From Bacteroidales bacterium (GTDB taxonomy: Bacteria; Bacteroidota; Bacteroidia; Bacteroidales; WCHB1-69): a stretch of DNA of 6,211 nt. This document shows, in pieces, positions 5,714 through 6,211 of the stretch. The notes under the pieces were generated by a model that did no database searches, was not told where the DNA came from, and saw nothing but the letters and a program-made list of their open reading frames with translations. A program made the position numbers and the translations under genes. Position 1 is the first letter of the stretch. The number at the start of each line of letters is the position of its first letter. The stretch lies in the NCBI GenBank assembly GCA_031264975.1, contig JAISDH010000445.1, positions 1 through 6,211 of the forward strand. The letters run 5' to 3'.

Positions 5714-6007
5714 TTAAACACAACCGTCCGGTTTTGGAAGCCCCGCTACACGACAAGCCCCCCTTGCAGGTCCTAAAGGAAAGAGTTCATATATATCTTT
5801 CAATTTGAATCCTGTTTCCCTGCAAACGGTACGTATCATAGGAGCATTTCCTTTTTCTTCAAAATTACGGCGAATAACCCGTACTATTGCCCAATGCTGT
5901 TCTGTCATCGTTATGCCGTCTTCCTTGGCTATCGCTACCGCAACATCATCATTCCATATTTCAGGATTCAGCAAGAATCCGTCTCCGTCAAATTGTAAAT
6001 TCATCAT
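5714..6007 (-). CDS. dsrC: DsrC sulfur-carrier protein
   Basis: DsrC is a small cytoplasmic sulfur carrier whose C-terminal arm holds two redox cysteines. In sulfate reducers it leaves DsrAB with sulfur bridged between them as a trisulfide, then reduced by DsrMK. The 97-residue protein contains GFLLN at 10-14 and FKLKDIYELFPLGP at 67-80. It ends with the arm GACRVAGLPKPDGCV, giving Cys85 (CysB) and the penultimate Cys96 (CysA), 11 residues apart as in true DsrC. E. coli TusE keeps only the penultimate one, so this is not a simple tRNA-thiolation TusE. The protein is a few residues shorter at the N terminus than the 105-112 usual; an in-frame stop six codons upstream excludes an extension. A second ATG follows directly at 6004. 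It is first in the operon, ahead of dsrM. Confidence 0.93.
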   Translation of the reverse strand: MMNLQFDGDGFLLNPEIWNDDVAVAIAKEDGITMTEQHWAIVRVIRRNFEEKGNAPMIRTVCRETGFKLKDIYELFPLGPARGACRVAGLPKPDGCV

Positions 6008-6066
6008 CTTATTTTTTTGTGATTAATCTTTATCTCTAACATTATTTTGTTCGTCGGCATACCTGA

Positions 6067-6077
6067 CAATACTATTG
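6067..6077. promoter_or_regulatory. Second dyad in leader, candidate operator
   Basis: CAATACTATTG is a perfect 5+1+5 palindrome, extending with one mismatch to 6065-6079. It contains AATACTATT, the reverse complement of AATAGTATT at 6111-6119; the two centres are 43 bp apart, close to four helical turns. It falls around 10-20 nt after the inferred transcription start. The pair flanks the -7 element. Confidence 0.35.
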
Positions 6078-6091
6078 CCGTTCACCAACTG

Positions 6092-6126
6092 CAAAGATAC
6101 ACTATTTCCTAATAGTATTTCTCAAA
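6092..6126 (-). promoter_or_regulatory. Bacteroidota-type promoter of the dsrC-M-K-desulfurase operon
   Basis: On the minus strand, TATCTTTG (6099-6092, followed by CA in transcription order only as C then A at 6091-6090 read as GC/AG boundary) is an exact TAnnTTTG -7 element. TTTG at 6126-6123 can serve as the -33 element. The spacing is 23 nt, slightly longer than the usual 19-21. Transcription would start near 6085, giving a leader of roughly 75-80 nt before the dsrC ATG. It is the only convincing promoter seen for the four-gene operon; the internal gaps are too short to need others. Confidence 0.65.
6101..6116. promoter_or_regulatory. Dyad in promoter spacer, candidate operator
   Basis: ACTATT (6101-6106), a 4-nt spacer TCCT, and AATAGT (6111-6116) form a perfect 6-bp inverted repeat directly beside the -7 element and inside the -33/-7 spacer. 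A protein bound here would compete with RNA polymerase. The right side also forms AATAGTATT (6111-6119), whose reverse complement recurs at 6068-6076. No regulator family can be assigned from sequence. Confidence 0.4.
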
Positions 6127-6172
6127 TCAATTACCAACGATGTAACTTGAACTGTTATTGCGAAGGGAAGAG

Positions 6173-6211
6173 GGCAGCAGGCAACAAGCAGCAAGCAACA
6201 AGCAGCAGGCA
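6173..6211 (+). repeat. GCA-rich repeat block at right edge
   Basis: This block starts GGCAGCAGGCAACAAG and contains two tandem 14-nt units from 6182, CAACAAGCAGCAAG and CAACAAGCAGCAGG, differing at one base. It runs off the window. It is preceded by the purine tract GAAGGGAAGAG (6162-6172), the same order as at 2192-2215 and (inverted) 2439-2462. It lies about 50 nt upstream of the -33 element of the dsrC promoter and belongs to the same family as the repeats between recO and the desulfurase gene. Confidence 0.8.

Noticed and set aside
5682..5756. N-terminal extension of dsrM up to 5756
   Set aside because: It overlaps the conserved C-terminal arm of DsrC in another frame and adds no membrane or family-like sequence.
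5034..6007. Respiratory nitrate reductase gamma subunit or methanogen HdrDE for the membrane and iron-sulfur pair
   Set aside because: No narGHJ partners are present, and the directly linked two-cysteine dsrC points to DsrMK rather than NarI or methanogen HdrDE.

Overview
The window looks like a piece of an AT-rich Bacteroidota (probably Bacteroidales) chromosome. This rests on two promoter signatures of the Bacteroidota type (TAnnTTTG -7 elements at 43-50 on the plus strand and 6092-6099 on the minus strand), on start codons with no evident Shine-Dalgarno sequence, and on the character of the Era and RecO proteins. No species can be named from the sequence alone.

Plus-strand half (about 1-2174): a tight three-gene unit of a guanine deaminase (guaD-like, 65-553), the ribosome-assembly GTPase Era (560-1447) and the recombination mediator RecO (1458-2174). 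Gaps are 6 and 10 nt, so they are probably co-transcribed from the promoter just ahead of guaD.

Convergent intergenic region (2175-2467): no gene. It holds purine-rich DNA, two near-identical 27-nt direct repeats, a canonical G-quadruplex motif between them, an inverted copy of the same repeat family near 2439-2462, and a short ATCTGCGT repeat block. The same repeat family reappears at the right edge (6173-6211), so it brackets the minus-strand operon.

Minus-strand half (6130 down to 2468): a compact four-gene operon transcribed dsrC (6007-5714), dsrM-like membrane cytochrome b (5681-5034), dsrK-like iron-sulfur/CCG protein (5029-3677) and a class V cysteine desulfurase (3643-2468), with gaps of 32, 4 and 33 nt. 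DsrC carries both redox cysteines of the true sulfur-carrier type, DsrK carries two [4Fe-4S] motifs plus a full CCG cluster motif, and the desulfurase has its PLP lysine and catalytic cysteine. No sulfite reductase (DsrAB), DsrJOP, ATP sulfurylase or APS reductase is present in the window.

The most interesting reading, which is inference, is a stand-alone sulfur-relay module. The desulfurase would release sulfane sulfur from cysteine, DsrC would carry it as a persulfide or trisulfide, and DsrMK would reduce it with electrons from the membrane quinone pool. This would couple cysteine sulfur to respiration or redox balance without sulfate or sulfite reduction. A dyad inside the promoter spacer, with a related dyad 43 bp downstream, suggests the operon is controlled by a dedicated regulator.
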